64,000 nucleotides of DNA. Origin: Micavibrio_A sp964539025 (GTDB lineage Bacteria > Pseudomonadota > Alphaproteobacteria > Micavibrionales > Micavibrionaceae). Below are positions 27,057 through 37,014 of this stretch, in pieces; the first letter of the stretch is position 1, and each line of letters begins with the position of its first letter. A model generated the notes under the pieces. The model worked only from the letters and a program-made list of their open reading frames with translations, was not told the origin of the DNA and did no database searches. The DNA is taken from positions 1 to 64,000 of the forward strand of contig CAZIFA010000008.1 of assembly GCA_964539025.1 (NCBI GenBank), given 5' to 3'. Both the position numbers and the translations under genes were made by a program.

Positions 27057-28789
27057 AAATAGAAAAGATAAAAAAACGGTGTGCGATTTACACCCGCAAG
27101 TCATCAGACGAAGGGCTGGATCAGGATTTCAATTCCCTTGATGCCCAGCGCGAGGCGGCAGAACATCATATCAGGGCGCAGGCGCATGAAGGTTGGACCG
27201 TATCGCCCACACGGTATGATGACGGTGGCTTCTCAGGCGGCTCAATGGAAAGGCCAGCTCTCAAACGGCTGATGGAAGATATCGAAGATGGCCTGATTGA
27301 CGTGATTGTCGTTTATAAAATCGACCGGATGTCGCGTTCTATGGCAGATTTCATGAAAATTATGGAAGTGTTCGACCGCCACAAGGTTTCGTTTGTATCC
27401 GTCACTCAGCATTTTAACACCGATACATCGATGGGTCGGCTGATCCTGAATATCCTGCAATCCTTCGCGCAGTTTGAACGGGAAATGACGACCGAACGCA
27501 TCCGCGATAAATTCGCCGCATCCAAACGCAAGGGTATGTGGATGGGCGGTGTACCACCGCTGGGTTATGATGTTTATAGCCGCAAGCTGGAAATGAATCC
27601 CCGCGAAGCCGAGATCGTACAATATATATTCCATCGTTTCATCGAAATAGGCTCCGCCACGATGCTGGTGAAGGATCTGGCTGAAAAAGGCTATACATCG
27701 AAAAACTGGGTATCGCGCACGGGAAAGCACCATCAGGGCCAACCCATCACCAAAAGCGCCATTTATAAAATTCTCTGCAATCAAATCTATATTGGAAAGA
27801 TAAGCCATAAAGGCACGATTTACGAAGGGGAACATGAAGGCATCATTGATCCGCAGATCTTTGAAAAAGTGCGCTCGATGATCGCCACCCGTGTACCGAA
27901 TTCATCGCCGCTGCGTTGCACAGCCACCTCATATCTGCTGCGCGGACTTGTTTTCGATCAGGACGGCTACGCCATGACATGCGCTGCGGCCAAAAAGAAG
28001 GACACGCGGTACAGATATTACGTCAGTACACAGGCCGTTAAAAAGAGCTACGACGAATGTCCGCTGAAAACAGTATCCGCACCGCTTCTGGAGGCCGTCA
28101 TTGTCGATCAGATGCGCCGCTTGCTGGCGCGACCTGAATGGGCGAAAGAAATTATAACCAAGGCGCAGAAAGGCAGTCTCGGCGATAACCTGACGGAACA
28201 GAAGATCGCCCGCGCCCTTGAGAATTTTGAATTGCTATGGGACGAGCTTTTCCCGCTGGAGCAGCTGCGCCTTGCCAACCTGCTGATCCAGCGCGTCATG
28301 GTTTGCCCAGACAAGGTGCAGATCTCTCTCCGCCCTGTCGGCATGACTGGCCTTCTGCACGAAATAATGCCGGATGTGAAGCTGACAGCTGTGCGGCTGA
28401 CCGAAGATTCTCCCATCACCATCGAAGTGCCTGTCACTTTTAAGACACGGGGTGGCCGTAAATACATCACCGCACCGGATGGCCGCGATCTGGGTGCATC
28501 AAAGAAACCAAAATATGAAAATAATTTGATGAAAGCGATTGTCAGGGGCCACGAATTTTCCGACACGCTGGTAAAAGAACCAGATCTGACGATCATGTTG
28601 CTGGCGAAACGAGAAATGCTGGACCACGGCTATGTTGCCAAGGCCATCCGTATGACCCAGCTTGCGCCGGACATCATCGAGGCTATCCTGAATGGTCGAC
28701 AGCCGCAGGCTATGACCCTGTCTGAACTTATGCGCCCGTTCCCCAATTGCTGGAACGACCAGCGTAGACATTTTGGTTTTGGCGCATAA
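27053..28789 (+). CDS. large serine recombinase
   Basis: A 578-aa site-specific recombinase. The N-terminal resolvase domain (about 8-155) has the catalytic serine in AIYTRKSSDEG, the arginines in DAQREAAE and IDRMSRSMADF, and FEREMTTERIRDKF. The recombinase domain follows (LGYDVYSRKLEMNPREAEIV) with a zinc-ribbon-like part (MTCAAAKKKDTRYRYY, DECPLK). Large serine recombinases integrate or excise elements in one direction. It is the third gene of the DUF2924 cassette. No att sites were identified by eye. Confidence 0.9.
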   Translation: MKIEKIKKRCAIYTRKSSDEGLDQDFNSLDAQREAAEHHIRAQAHEGWTVSPTRYDDGGFSGGSMERPALKRLMEDIEDGLIDVIVVYKIDRMSRSMADFMKIMEVFDRHKVSFVSVTQHFNTDTSMGRLILNILQSFAQFEREMTTERIRDKFAASKRKGMWMGGVPPLGYDVYSRKLEMNPREAEIVQYIFHRFIEIGSATMLVKDLAEKGYTSKNWVSRTGKHHQGQPITKSAIYKILCNQIYIGKISHKGTIYEGEHEGIIDPQIFEKVRSMIATRVPNSSPLRCTATSYLLRGLVFDQDGYAMTCAAAKKKDTRYRYYVSTQAVKKSYDECPLKTVSAPLLEAVIVDQMRRLLARPEWAKEIITKAQKGSLGDNLTEQKIARALENFELLWDELFPLEQLRLANLLIQRVMVCPDKVQISLRPVGMTGLLHEIMPDVKLTAVRLTEDSPITIEVPVTFKTRGGRKYITAPDGRDLGASKKPKYENNLMKAIVRGHEFSDTLVKEPDLTIMLLAKREMLDHGYVAKAIRMTQLAPDIIEAILNGRQPQAMTLSELMRPFPNCWNDQRRHFGFGA

Positions 28790-28808
28790 CTAAAAAAATG
28801 AATTTAGA

Positions 28809-29462
28809 TTATTCATCACAGCATTCTGTTTTCTCATGATCATCATTCTTATGGGATTTTTTCATTTCACTTCTGCTTTGTTTTATAATCTTGATGGAAC
28901 TATTGATAAATAAACTAGCCATTATCCCAGCAACTAGAAGATCCGGCCAGCCCGTTCCTGTGCCAAAAACGCCCACAGCTGCCAGCATCACTGCTACGTT
29001 TCCAATGGCATCGTTACGAGAGCAAAGCCAGACCGAACGCACGTTCGCATCGCCATCGCGCCAGCGCATCAGTATCAAAACACTTGCTATATTTGCCAGA
29101 AGAGCCATGAATCCTATAAGGCCCATAATTTCAGCTTTGGGCGTTTCAATAAAGAATACGCCGTAAAGGGTACTTCCCATCACCCAAAAACCCATGAGCA
29201 GAAGGCTAATCCCTTTGCCCATAGCGGCGAGGGAGCGGACACGCAAGGCCATGCCGATTACAATCAGACTGATCGTATAAGTGATGCCGTCTGCGAAAAA
29301 ATCCAGCGCGTCAGCCATCAAGGCTTGAGATCCTGATATATGCCCTGCCATCATTTCAATACCGAACATCAGGAAATTGATCAGAATGACGATAATCAAC
29401 GCTCGCCGAAATTTCGGATCGGAACCGTCAAAGCCTATGTCGTGTCCGCAGTGTGCGCCCAT
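28809..29462 (-). CDS. cation diffusion facilitator transporter
   Basis: A 217-aa CDF-family antiporter exporting divalent metal from the cytoplasm. Six membrane segments can be seen. The metal-site pattern is in TM2 (ALMADALDFFADG, the HxxxD-equivalent) and TM5 (SRNDAIGNVAVM). The N-terminus has MGAHCGHD and the C-terminus a Cys/His tail (HKNDDHEKTECCDE), while the usual C-terminal dimer domain is absent. It is the last gene of the minus-strand czc-type cluster and is a paralogue of the transporter at 44522. Confidence 0.82.
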   Translation of the reverse strand: MGAHCGHDIGFDGSDPKFRRALIIVILINFLMFGIEMMAGHISGSQALMADALDFFADGITYTISLIVIGMALRVRSLAAMGKGISLLLMGFWVMGSTLYGVFFIETPKAEIMGLIGFMALLANIASVLILMRWRDGDANVRSVWLCSRNDAIGNVAVMLAAVGVFGTGTGWPDLLVAGIMASLFINSSIKIIKQSRSEMKKSHKNDDHEKTECCDE

Positions 29463-29537
29463 AATTTAACTTTCTGTGAGCCTAAGTAAGTAATTAATTG
29501 TCGGCTTTATCATGTTCATGGTAAAGATTAGATATAT

Positions 29538-30053
29538 CTAATCTTCTTTCTTAGGCGGGGCTCTGTAAGAGCTTGGAAGTTTTTCTCCATCCATACGGTA
29601 TTCATCCTTTGAAATAACACCATCACCATTCCGGTCGAAATTCTGCTGATGCTTACTCATATAAGCTCCATATTCTCCCTTGGAAACCGTTCCATCTTCA
29701 TTTGTATCAGCGTTTTTAAAGCGGTTTTTCATACGATTAGTTTGCTGCTTAACGGCAGCCTCTCCATATGAATCAACTTTTTCAGTCTTAAATTTTTCTA
29801 GTGATGCTGCTGTTTCTTCCGGCGATAGAATACCGTCTTTATTGATGTCAGCTGAATTAAATTTTGTTTCGGAGCTACCTCGCAGTTCTTCTACCTGCAA
29901 AATACCATCCTTATTTTTATCAAAGGCTTTCATTTGCTCTGTTCTGCGATCATATTTTTTTTGTAAATATTCTGGGACTTCCTTTTTATCGTCTGCATGC
30001 ACAGGCATAGAAACCAGAAGCAACGAGACTGACAAGAGTAAAAAATTACGCAT
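29538..30053 (-). CDS. secreted EF-hand protein
   Basis: A 171-aa exported protein with signal peptide MRNFLLLSVSLLLVSMPVHA. It has four calcium-type loops in order: DKNKDGILQVEE, DINKDGILSPEE, DTNEDGTVSKGE and DRNGDGVISKDE, each with the 1-3-5-12 acidic pattern. It probably binds Ca or other divalent metal in the periplasm. It lies between the His-rich small protein and the CDF gene in the czc-type cluster, suggesting co-transcription. Confidence 0.85.
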   Translation of the reverse strand: MRNFLLLSVSLLLVSMPVHADDKKEVPEYLQKKYDRRTEQMKAFDKNKDGILQVEELRGSSETKFNSADINKDGILSPEETAASLEKFKTEKVDSYGEAAVKQQTNRMKNRFKNADTNEDGTVSKGEYGAYMSKHQQNFDRNGDGVISKDEYRMDGEKLPSSYRAPPKKED

Positions 30054-30079
30054 CTATTCCTCCATTCAACGGGTGAAAA

Positions 30080-30592
30080 TTATGGCTCAACTTGAGAAGG
30101 TTCAGGATATAGTGAGCGCGTCAGTTTCTTTTGGCTTTCCAGAAGGTCAAGGGCTTCTGCTGCACCAGCCATATTTTTATCCTCTGCGGCATGATGAAAA
30201 CGATCTACGGTCTTGGTCAGCTGATCGAGTGCCTGGGTAAGTTTCTCGCCATTTTCCTCTTTAACTGCTTGCGGATGGTCGTGCAAAGCGGCCACGGCAG
30301 CTGCCAGCTTTTCTCCGGCCTCATGCAGGACATCGGGGTTGTTATCCTTTAACGCTTGCCGCGCAGACGCGATAGTTTCATCAATCATCACCCATGCTGC
30401 ATCCACTGTTTCAGGTTTTGTGACTGAAAAATGCGGTTTCTCATCATGGCCGTGGCCATCATCATGCGCTTCTGTGGCTTCATGGGCATGTCCGGCTTCT
30501 GTGCCGTGATCATGGCCGTCCGCCGCGTAAACGGGCGCAGATATTCCGGCAAGAGCAATTCCTGTCAGCAGTAGAGTTTTAAATGGTTTCAT
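30080..30592 (-). CDS. His-rich periplasmic protein of the czc cluster
   Basis: A 170-aa exported protein. The signal peptide MKPFKTLLLTGIALAGISAPVYA is followed by a His/Glu/Asp segment (DGHDHGTEAGHAHEATEAHD) and a helical domain (LHEAGEKLAAAVAALHDHP, VDRFHHAAEDKNMAGAAE). Its ATG overlaps the czcA stop. A protein of the same design follows the third RND pump at 62039, so this is a repeated companion of the pumps, likely a periplasmic metal buffer. Confidence 0.75.
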   Translation of the reverse strand: MKPFKTLLLTGIALAGISAPVYAADGHDHGTEAGHAHEATEAHDDGHGHDEKPHFSVTKPETVDAAWVMIDETIASARQALKDNNPDVLHEAGEKLAAAVAALHDHPQAVKEENGEKLTQALDQLTKTVDRFHHAAEDKNMAGAAEALDLLESQKKLTRSLYPEPSQVEP

Positions 30593-33500
30593 AATTTTCC
30601 TCCTTTTTGGGTTTTGAGAACATTTTGTAAAGTGCGGGTAGTACGATCAGTGTAAGCAACGTAGCAGTAATCAGACCGCCGATGACCACGGTAGCCAGCG
30701 GTTTTTGCACTTCGGCGCCTGTACCTGTCGCCAGAGCCATCGGCACGAATCCGAGAGAAGCCACCAGTGCGGTCATGAGAACGGGACGCAGGCGCGTCAA
30801 TGCACCTTCGACAATCGCTTCCCGCGTATCCTTACCTTGTTTCACCAGATCGTTGATGTAAGTAATCATCACCAATCCGTTCAACACGGCGATACCGGAG
30901 AGGGCGATAAAACCCACCGCTGCAGGGATTGAGAAAGGCATGTCACGCAGAAACAGCGTGAGAATACCGCCAGAAATCGCCAGCGGCACGCCGCTGAACA
31001 CAAGCAACGCCTGTTTTGCCGATCCCAATGCCGTAAACAGCATCATGAAGATCAGGAAGAAACAGGCCGGAACGACGATCATCAAGCGGTTTTGTGCGGC
31101 TTGAAGATTTTCAAACTGACCGCCCCAGTCCAGCCACAGGCCTGGAGCCAGTTTTGTCTGTTTGTCGAGGGCTTCCTGCGCCTCCATGACGAAGGAACCG
31201 ATATCGCGGCCACGGACGTTGGCTTGCACCACCACGCGCCGCTTGCCGTTTTCACGGCTGATCTGGTTTGGCCCTTCGGAAAGGCGGAAACTGGCAACCT
31301 CTTTTAAAGGCACGAACGCGCCGCTTTCACCGTCCTCATGTGGCACAGGAACAGGAAGGTTCTCAAGTGCCGCAATATCCTGACGGACGTTTTCAGGAAG
31401 ACGCACAACAATCGGAAAACGCCTGTCGCCCTCGAACACGAGGCCAGCTTCTTTACCGCCAACCGCCGCCGATACGAGATCAAGAATATCCCCGACATTG
31501 AGGCCGTAACGGGCAATCGCATCTTTGTTCAGGTCAATATCGAGCATAGGCAAACCTGTAGTCTGCTCGACCTTCACATCCGCCGCGCCTTCGATACTGC
31601 GAAGAACGCTGGCAATTTTATTGGCGGCATCGGTCATGGTTTCAAATTCGTCACCATATACCTTAACCGCTACATCGCTCCTGACACCGGAGATTAATTC
31701 GTTAAAACGCATCTGGATGGGCTGGGTATATTCATAGTTATTCCCAGGAACCTGTCCAACTGTCTTCGCCAATTTCTCAATAAAATCAGGCTTTGTCATG
31801 GACTGATCCGGCCATTCATCATGAGGTTTTAAGATAATGAATGTATCGGAAACATTGGGCGGCATCGGGTCTGCAGCCATTTCCGCCGTGCCTGTTTTGG
31901 AATAGACGAATGCCACCTCCGGCAAGGAGCTGATGGCTTTTTCGACCTGCAACTGCATCGCCGTCGATTCTGAAATCCCCGTGCTGGGAATTCGCATGGC
32001 ATGCATGGCAATGTCTTTTTCATCCAGAGACGGGATGAATTCCTGCCCTAGACGGCTTCCCACAAACAAAGAGAAGATAAAAAAGACGACAGCCGCCATC
32101 ACAACAACTTTAGGCTTGTTCAGCGACCAGTTCAGCATCGGCGCGTAGCCCGACTTTGCTTTCCGCATAATCCGGCTTTCTTTTTCCTCAACCTTGCCTG
32201 TGATGCACATGGCAATCATGGCCGGAACGAAAGTAATGGAAAGCAAGAATGCCGCAATCAGGGCAATGATGACGGTCATGGCCATCGGCTCGAACATCTT
32301 GCCTTCCACGCCTGAGAAGGTCAGAAGCGGCAGATACACCGTTATGATAATCATCTGCCCGAACACAGCAGGCTGGATCATCTGGCGACTGGCTTCGATC
32401 ACTTCCTGCATACGTTCCTGCAAATTCAGCAAGCGACCCTCATGATGCTGGCGTTCGGCAAGGCGGCGTAGGCAGTTTTCCGTGATAATCACTGCTCCGT
32501 CCACGATCAAACCGAAATCCAGTGCGCCCATACTCATGAGGTTTGCGCTGATACCCGCCTTCAACATACCTGTAGCGGTCAGCATCATGGTAATCGGGAT
32601 CACAAGTGCAGTGATCAGGGCGGCGCGGATATTACCGAGCAGCAGGAACAGAATCACGACGACCAGCAACGCACCTTCGCCAAGGTTCTTCTGCACCGTG
32701 TGGATCGTAGCATTGACGAGCTTCGTGCGGTTCAAAACCGTTTTGGCTTTGATACCTTCTGGCAATGATTTGTTGATCTCTGCTAACTTCATATCAACAG
32801 CATTTGAAACAATCCGGCTGTTTTCACCTTTCAGCATCATCGTCGTGCCAACCACGACTTCATGGCCGTTTTCACTGGCACTGCCCGTGCGAAGTTCTTT
32901 ACCCAGAGCAACCATTGCCACATCCTTCACATAGAGAGGAATGCCGCCGCGTGTGGAAAGAACAACATTAGCGATCTGATCAACTGTCTCCAAACGACCA
33001 TCGGCGCGGACGACATAAGATTCACCCTTCTGTTCTAAAAATCCTGCGCCTGTGCTGGCATTGTTGCGCTCAATAGCTTCGATCACATCGGAGAAGGTCA
33101 GGCCGACAGCAGCCAGTTTCTGAGGGTCGGGCTGAACATGGTATTGCTGAGCGTATCCACCGATGGCATCAACCTCGGCAACGCCTTTCACTGTTTTAAG
33201 CTGCGGTCTGATAATCCAGTCCTGAACGGTGCGAAGATACATGGCTTTCTCAAAAGCCGAGATCAAAACGCGGCCTTCCGGTGTGGTGTATTCCGCTTCC
33301 GGGTTTTCGTATTCAACTGTCCACATATAAATCTCGCCAAGACCTGTGGAAATCGCGCCCATGCGCGGCTCGGCTCCTTCGGGCAAAGATTCCTTGGCTT
33401 GGGCCAGACGCTCGTTCACTTGAGCGCGGGCAAAATAAATATCGACATTATCCTCAAAAATCACCGTAACCTGCGCGAAGCCGTTGCGCGAGATCGACCG

Positions 33501-33746
33501 TGTATAGACCAGACCCGGTATGCCCGCCATCGCAGTTTCAACTGGATATGTGACCTGCTTTTCAATCTCGTAAGGTGAAAGCGAAGGTGCTTCTACGTTG
33601 ATCGCCACCTGATTATTCGTGATATCGGGAACGGCATCGATGGGCAGCTTGGTCAGGGAATACATCCCGTATGCCGCCAGCACCGCCGTAACCATCACGA
33701 CCAGAAGCCTGTGAGCGATGGAGAAGTTGAGGATTTTTTCAATCAT
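30579..33746 (-). CDS. czcA: CzcA-type heavy-metal RND efflux pump
   Basis: A 1055-aa proton-driven pump. The TM4 motif DFGLIVDGAVIITEN near residue 415 is of the DFGxxxDGA kind seen in Zn/Co/Cd and Co/Ni pumps (HME1/HME2), unlike the CusA here. The other RND landmarks fit (TM1 HRLLVVMVTAVLAAYGMYSL; WTVEYENPEAEY; VRGRDIGSFVMEAQ; C-terminal TM block with MTALVASLGFVPMAL). It follows czcC and czcB and overlaps the next small gene by 14 bp. A 3' piece of another copy lies at 42776. The metal range is inferred from the class motif only. Confidence 0.92.
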   Translation of the reverse strand: MIEKILNFSIAHRLLVVMVTAVLAAYGMYSLTKLPIDAVPDITNNQVAINVEAPSLSPYEIEKQVTYPVETAMAGIPGLVYTRSISRNGFAQVTVIFEDNVDIYFARAQVNERLAQAKESLPEGAEPRMGAISTGLGEIYMWTVEYENPEAEYTTPEGRVLISAFEKAMYLRTVQDWIIRPQLKTVKGVAEVDAIGGYAQQYHVQPDPQKLAAVGLTFSDVIEAIERNNASTGAGFLEQKGESYVVRADGRLETVDQIANVVLSTRGGIPLYVKDVAMVALGKELRTGSASENGHEVVVGTTMMLKGENSRIVSNAVDMKLAEINKSLPEGIKAKTVLNRTKLVNATIHTVQKNLGEGALLVVVILFLLLGNIRAALITALVIPITMMLTATGMLKAGISANLMSMGALDFGLIVDGAVIITENCLRRLAERQHHEGRLLNLQERMQEVIEASRQMIQPAVFGQMIIITVYLPLLTFSGVEGKMFEPMAMTVIIALIAAFLLSITFVPAMIAMCITGKVEEKESRIMRKAKSGYAPMLNWSLNKPKVVVMAAVVFFIFSLFVGSRLGQEFIPSLDEKDIAMHAMRIPSTGISESTAMQLQVEKAISSLPEVAFVYSKTGTAEMAADPMPPNVSDTFIILKPHDEWPDQSMTKPDFIEKLAKTVGQVPGNNYEYTQPIQMRFNELISGVRSDVAVKVYGDEFETMTDAANKIASVLRSIEGAADVKVEQTTGLPMLDIDLNKDAIARYGLNVGDILDLVSAAVGGKEAGLVFEGDRRFPIVVRLPENVRQDIAALENLPVPVPHEDGESGAFVPLKEVASFRLSEGPNQISRENGKRRVVVQANVRGRDIGSFVMEAQEALDKQTKLAPGLWLDWGGQFENLQAAQNRLMIVVPACFFLIFMMLFTALGSAKQALLVFSGVPLAISGGILTLFLRDMPFSIPAAVGFIALSGIAVLNGLVMITYINDLVKQGKDTREAIVEGALTRLRPVLMTALVASLGFVPMALATGTGAEVQKPLATVVIGGLITATLLTLIVLPALYKMFSKPKKEENYETI

Positions 33747-33773
33747 GGTCTTATACTTTCTTAGCGTTCGCTC

Positions 33774-35060
33774 TTAATGTTCATGTTCTGCTTCTGATTT
33801 TCCCAGTTCGGCTTTGAGCGTGAAGGTGCCACTCACAGCCACAGGCTCACCAAAGGCTACGCCGGAGACGATTTCAATATGGCGGCTGTCTTCACGGCCC
33901 GTCATCACATCGCGCTTTTCAAAACCCTTATCGTTACGAACGAACACAACAGGCTTCCCTTCAATCGTCTGGATAGCTTCTTTTGGGATGATCAGGTCAG
34001 TATCCTGCGCGGAGGTCGCAATCGCGGCAGTGGCGAATTCACCAGGACGCCATTTTCCATCCGCGTTTTCCAACTCGATAATCGCTTTGGCTGCGCGGGT
34101 TTCAGGATCGATAGCGGGGCTGACGAAAATCAGCTTGCCCTCGGTTTTACCACCACTGCCCGCGACATTGGCTATTTGACCTTCTTTGACGAAGGGTAGA
34201 TCGCCGGGGGCAATCGCAGTTTCCACCCAAACCACGCTTAAATCAGCGACTGAGTAGGCAGAATGCGTTGCGTCAACATATTCGCCCAGCGTTAATTCAC
34301 GGGCAATAATCCGTCCCGGCAAAGGAGAGCGTAATTCATGGAACCGCAGACGGTCGGCAGAACCTGCACTTTCGTAGGTTTTAATCATCGCTTCGTCATG
34401 GCCAAGTGCCTGAAGTTTCTGGCGCGTCAGATCCAGACGGATTTTTGCTTCCTGATGCGCGTTCTTCGCACTTAAGTAATCCTGCTCCGCCGTGATTTTC
34501 TTGTCCCACAAGCCTTTCTCGCGGTTGAATGTAGTGCGGGCAAGCTCTTCGGCACGTTTAGCGGCAAGATAATCTGCAACCGATTCCGCCATTTCACGGC
34601 TTTCGATCAAAGCAAGCACTTCGCCTTTTTCAACCGTATCGCCTAGGTTCTTTTTGGCTTCGGTCACGGTTCCACCCACTTTAGGAACAATCTGCGCCAT
34701 GCGGTCGGCGGCAGCGACGATCTTGCCGGGGACAGAAACTTCCCGCGCCAGCTTACCGGGACCGACAGCCGCGACTTTGATACCCGCAGCGGTGATCTGC
34801 TCCGCGCTTAAGCCGATCACACCTTCGGCATGTTCACCTTCTTCACCCCCACCATGACCATGCTCGTCTTCATGGCCGTGGCCATGCTGTTCTTCCTTGC
34901 CTTCATCGTGCTTTTCTTCGCCTTCCTCATGGCCGTGACTATCGCCATGCCCTTCGGCAGCGTGACTTGGCGCAGCACTATAATTCCAAGCAAACGCGCC
35001 GGAAAGGCCGATAACCGCAACACCTGTCAAAAGCAGGGTTTTAATTTTCGATTGTTTCAT
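33774..35060 (-). CDS. czcB: CzcB-type periplasmic adaptor, His-rich
   Basis: A 428-aa membrane-fusion protein. ATG 35060 (MKQSKIKTLLLTGVAVIG) is preferred to 35093 because it begins a proper signal peptide. The mature N-terminus is an unusually long His/Glu tract (SHGHEEGEEKHDEGKEEQHG and HGHEDEHGHGGGEEGEHAEG), a likely metal sponge. The hairpin, lipoyl and barrel parts follow (VGGTVTEAKKNLGDTVEKGE; LPGRIIARELTLGEYVDATH; SVVWVETAI). The C-terminus ends EAEHEH. It sits between czcC and czcA in the same operon. Confidence 0.9.
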   Translation of the reverse strand: MKQSKIKTLLLTGVAVIGLSGAFAWNYSAAPSHAAEGHGDSHGHEEGEEKHDEGKEEQHGHGHEDEHGHGGGEEGEHAEGVIGLSAEQITAAGIKVAAVGPGKLAREVSVPGKIVAAADRMAQIVPKVGGTVTEAKKNLGDTVEKGEVLALIESREMAESVADYLAAKRAEELARTTFNREKGLWDKKITAEQDYLSAKNAHQEAKIRLDLTRQKLQALGHDEAMIKTYESAGSADRLRFHELRSPLPGRIIARELTLGEYVDATHSAYSVADLSVVWVETAIAPGDLPFVKEGQIANVAGSGGKTEGKLIFVSPAIDPETRAAKAIIELENADGKWRPGEFATAAIATSAQDTDLIIPKEAIQTIEGKPVVFVRNDKGFEKRDVMTGREDSRHIEIVSGVAFGEPVAVSGTFTLKAELGKSEAEHEH

Positions 35061-36375
35061 TTTTATTTTCCTTGTTGTTATGTTGTTCAGCATGAAGGGC
35101 TGTTATGCGCTCAATCGCGGCGCGTTGACGGTGATAATCCAGAACCGCTTCGTTGAATTGCTTGCGGGCATCGAACAATGTCCGCTGCGCGTCCAGCACT
35201 TCGAGATATCCGAATTTCCCCGCATCATAGCCTGCGCGAGCAAAACTGAAAGCTTCCTCGGCTCCTGGCAGAACAGCGGTTTTAAGGGTGCTGGCTTCAC
35301 CGTATGCGCTTGTGAAATCGCCGTAGATTGCGGTGAGTTGCGTATCCAGAGAAAGATGCGCGCCCCGCTGATCCAGCATCGCGGCATTCAAATCATGCCC
35401 CGCACGTTCAACGCCCGCACGGTTCAGGTTGAACACAGGAAAAGGAATTGAAACGCCCGCGACAAACGCCTGAGAGTTATCTTCCCTGAAATCTCTGACA
35501 CCAAAATTGAAGGTAGGATCGGGAACGACATTCGCTTTTTCCAGAGACAATCCGGCTTTGGCCTGATTCACATCGGCATCAAAACTTTTAACATCCGGCG
35601 TTTGCGGCAAACGGGTACGATAGGTTTCCAGAGGCTCAGGTTCGCTTAAAGAGGGCAAACTATCCATTGCGACAGTAAAGTCGCCCATATCGCCACCCAT
35701 CAGGGAGGAAAGAGCCTGTTTCTTTGTGCTGAAGTTCCGGCGGGCACGCTCAAGGGCGATATTACTGGCGGACAATTCAATTTCCGCCTTGTTCTTTTGG
35801 ATCGACGGTTCTTTTCCGGCCTGCACCTTGGCGGCGACGCTGTCGCGCACTTCCGTAGCGAGATTGCGCTCTTCCTCCAGAATGGAAACTTCCAGTTGCA
35901 CTGCTGCAAGCTCGGCAAAAGCGGTTGTCACATCGCGGATCAGATCAAGGCGCGCTGCGTCGCGGGCGTAATGAATTTTTGTTTTTTCAGCATCGGCCAC
36001 ACGCACACGGTTTCCGCGCTTGCCCGGAAGTTCCACCAACTGCGATATGCCGTAAGTGATTTCAGCTCCATCCAGACCATCATAGGGGCCGTCACCATAA
36101 ATGTTTTCCGCTTCGACCGATAATTCAGGATTAGGCAAAGCCCCGGCCTGTGACCGGCTGGCGGTGGCGGCATCGGCCCGCGCCGAGGACGCACCCAGAA
36201 CGGGGGATTTTTCCAACGCCCATGCAATCGCCTGATCCAGCACAAGGGCGGCTGGCATGGCTGGTTTCTCTATCGCTGGCGGCGTAACGGCCTGTTCCTG
36301 AGCGGCAGCGGGAAACGCTGGCGGCAGCGAAACCGCCGCCAGCAAACCCGCCAGAATGAGTAATTTGGTTTTCAT
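35041..36375 (-). CDS. czcC: CzcC-type outer-membrane channel
   Basis: A 444-aa TolC-like outer-membrane factor for the Czc pump. The start at 36375 gives the signal peptide MKTKLLILAGLLAAVSLPPA. Two OEP repeats are visible, each beginning with long helices: AIAWALEKSPVLGASSARAD, LPNPELSVEAENIYGDG; then VNQAKAGLSLEKANVVPDPT and AGYDAGKFGYLEVLDAQRTL. It is the first pump gene of the cluster and overlaps czcB by 20 bp. Confidence 0.9.
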   Translation of the reverse strand: MKTKLLILAGLLAAVSLPPAFPAAAQEQAVTPPAIEKPAMPAALVLDQAIAWALEKSPVLGASSARADAATASRSQAGALPNPELSVEAENIYGDGPYDGLDGAEITYGISQLVELPGKRGNRVRVADAEKTKIHYARDAARLDLIRDVTTAFAELAAVQLEVSILEEERNLATEVRDSVAAKVQAGKEPSIQKNKAEIELSASNIALERARRNFSTKKQALSSLMGGDMGDFTVAMDSLPSLSEPEPLETYRTRLPQTPDVKSFDADVNQAKAGLSLEKANVVPDPTFNFGVRDFREDNSQAFVAGVSIPFPVFNLNRAGVERAGHDLNAAMLDQRGAHLSLDTQLTAIYGDFTSAYGEASTLKTAVLPGAEEAFSFARAGYDAGKFGYLEVLDAQRTLFDARKQFNEAVLDYHRQRAAIERITALHAEQHNNKENKNETIEN

Positions 36376-36391
36376 GTCTGGCTTTTCCTTT

Positions 36392-36970
36392 CTATTGGCC
36401 GCGTTTCGCCAACCAGTCACGCATGAAAGCGATTTCGCTCTCCTGTGCCCGGATGACGTCTTCGGCCAGTTTTTTTACTTGAGGGTCTTTCCCGTGGGCC
36501 AAGGCGACTTTTGCCATGTCGATAGCCCCTTGATGGTGGGGGATCATACCGCGCATGAAATCAGCGTCAGCATCGCCCGTGGGGACCATGCTCATATTTT
36601 CATGCATCGTTTTCATGGCCGGGGCATAGATGTCGGTCGCTCCGTGGTTCATCATGGAATGATCCATGCCGGACATATCGTCTTTGGCTTTCGGGGCGCA
36701 CATCATGCCCTTTGTACCAGACATGCCAGAGCAGCAAGAACAACCATCTTTCATGTCAGCGCAGCATCCGCCTTTGCCTTCGGCCTTTTTCATCTTGCCG
36801 CAGCAGGCGCATGACATGCCCTCCTTCATACTCATAGCTATAGGATTGCCGCCCGCCGTTTCAGCAGGAATGGAAGATTGCGGCTGCATGGTGGTGGAGC
36901 AAGCTGACAATGCCAGCGTTGCCAGCACGATCAGCGCAGGGCGCATAGCCCCGGATAGAGTCGTAGTCAT
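36392..36970 (-). CDS. DUF305 lipoprotein with Cys/Met-rich linker
   Basis: A 192-aa protein. The start at 36970 gives a lipoprotein signal with lipobox LALSAC near residue 17. Residues about 45-95 are rich in Cys and Met (CACCGKMKKAEGKGGCCAD; GMMCAPKAKDDMSGMDHSMM). The C-terminal DUF305 domain shows DADFMRGMIPHHQGAIDMAK and AQESEIAFMRDWL. DUF305 proteins bind copper and other metals in the periplasm. The protein at 44185 is a paralogue that lacks the DUF305 domain. Confidence 0.85.
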   Translation of the reverse strand: MTTTLSGAMRPALIVLATLALSACSTTMQPQSSIPAETAGGNPIAMSMKEGMSCACCGKMKKAEGKGGCCADMKDGCSCCSGMSGTKGMMCAPKAKDDMSGMDHSMMNHGATDIYAPAMKTMHENMSMVPTGDADADFMRGMIPHHQGAIDMAKVALAHGKDPQVKKLAEDVIRAQESEIAFMRDWLAKRGQ

Positions 36971-37014
36971 TGGAATATCTCCTTGTTTGATTGAAAATGC
37001 GTAACGCAGTTCGA

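Noticed and set aside
28809..29462. Integral membrane protein of unknown type
   Set aside because: TM2 and TM5 metal-site patterns and the similarity to the protein at 44522 identify it as a CDF transporter.
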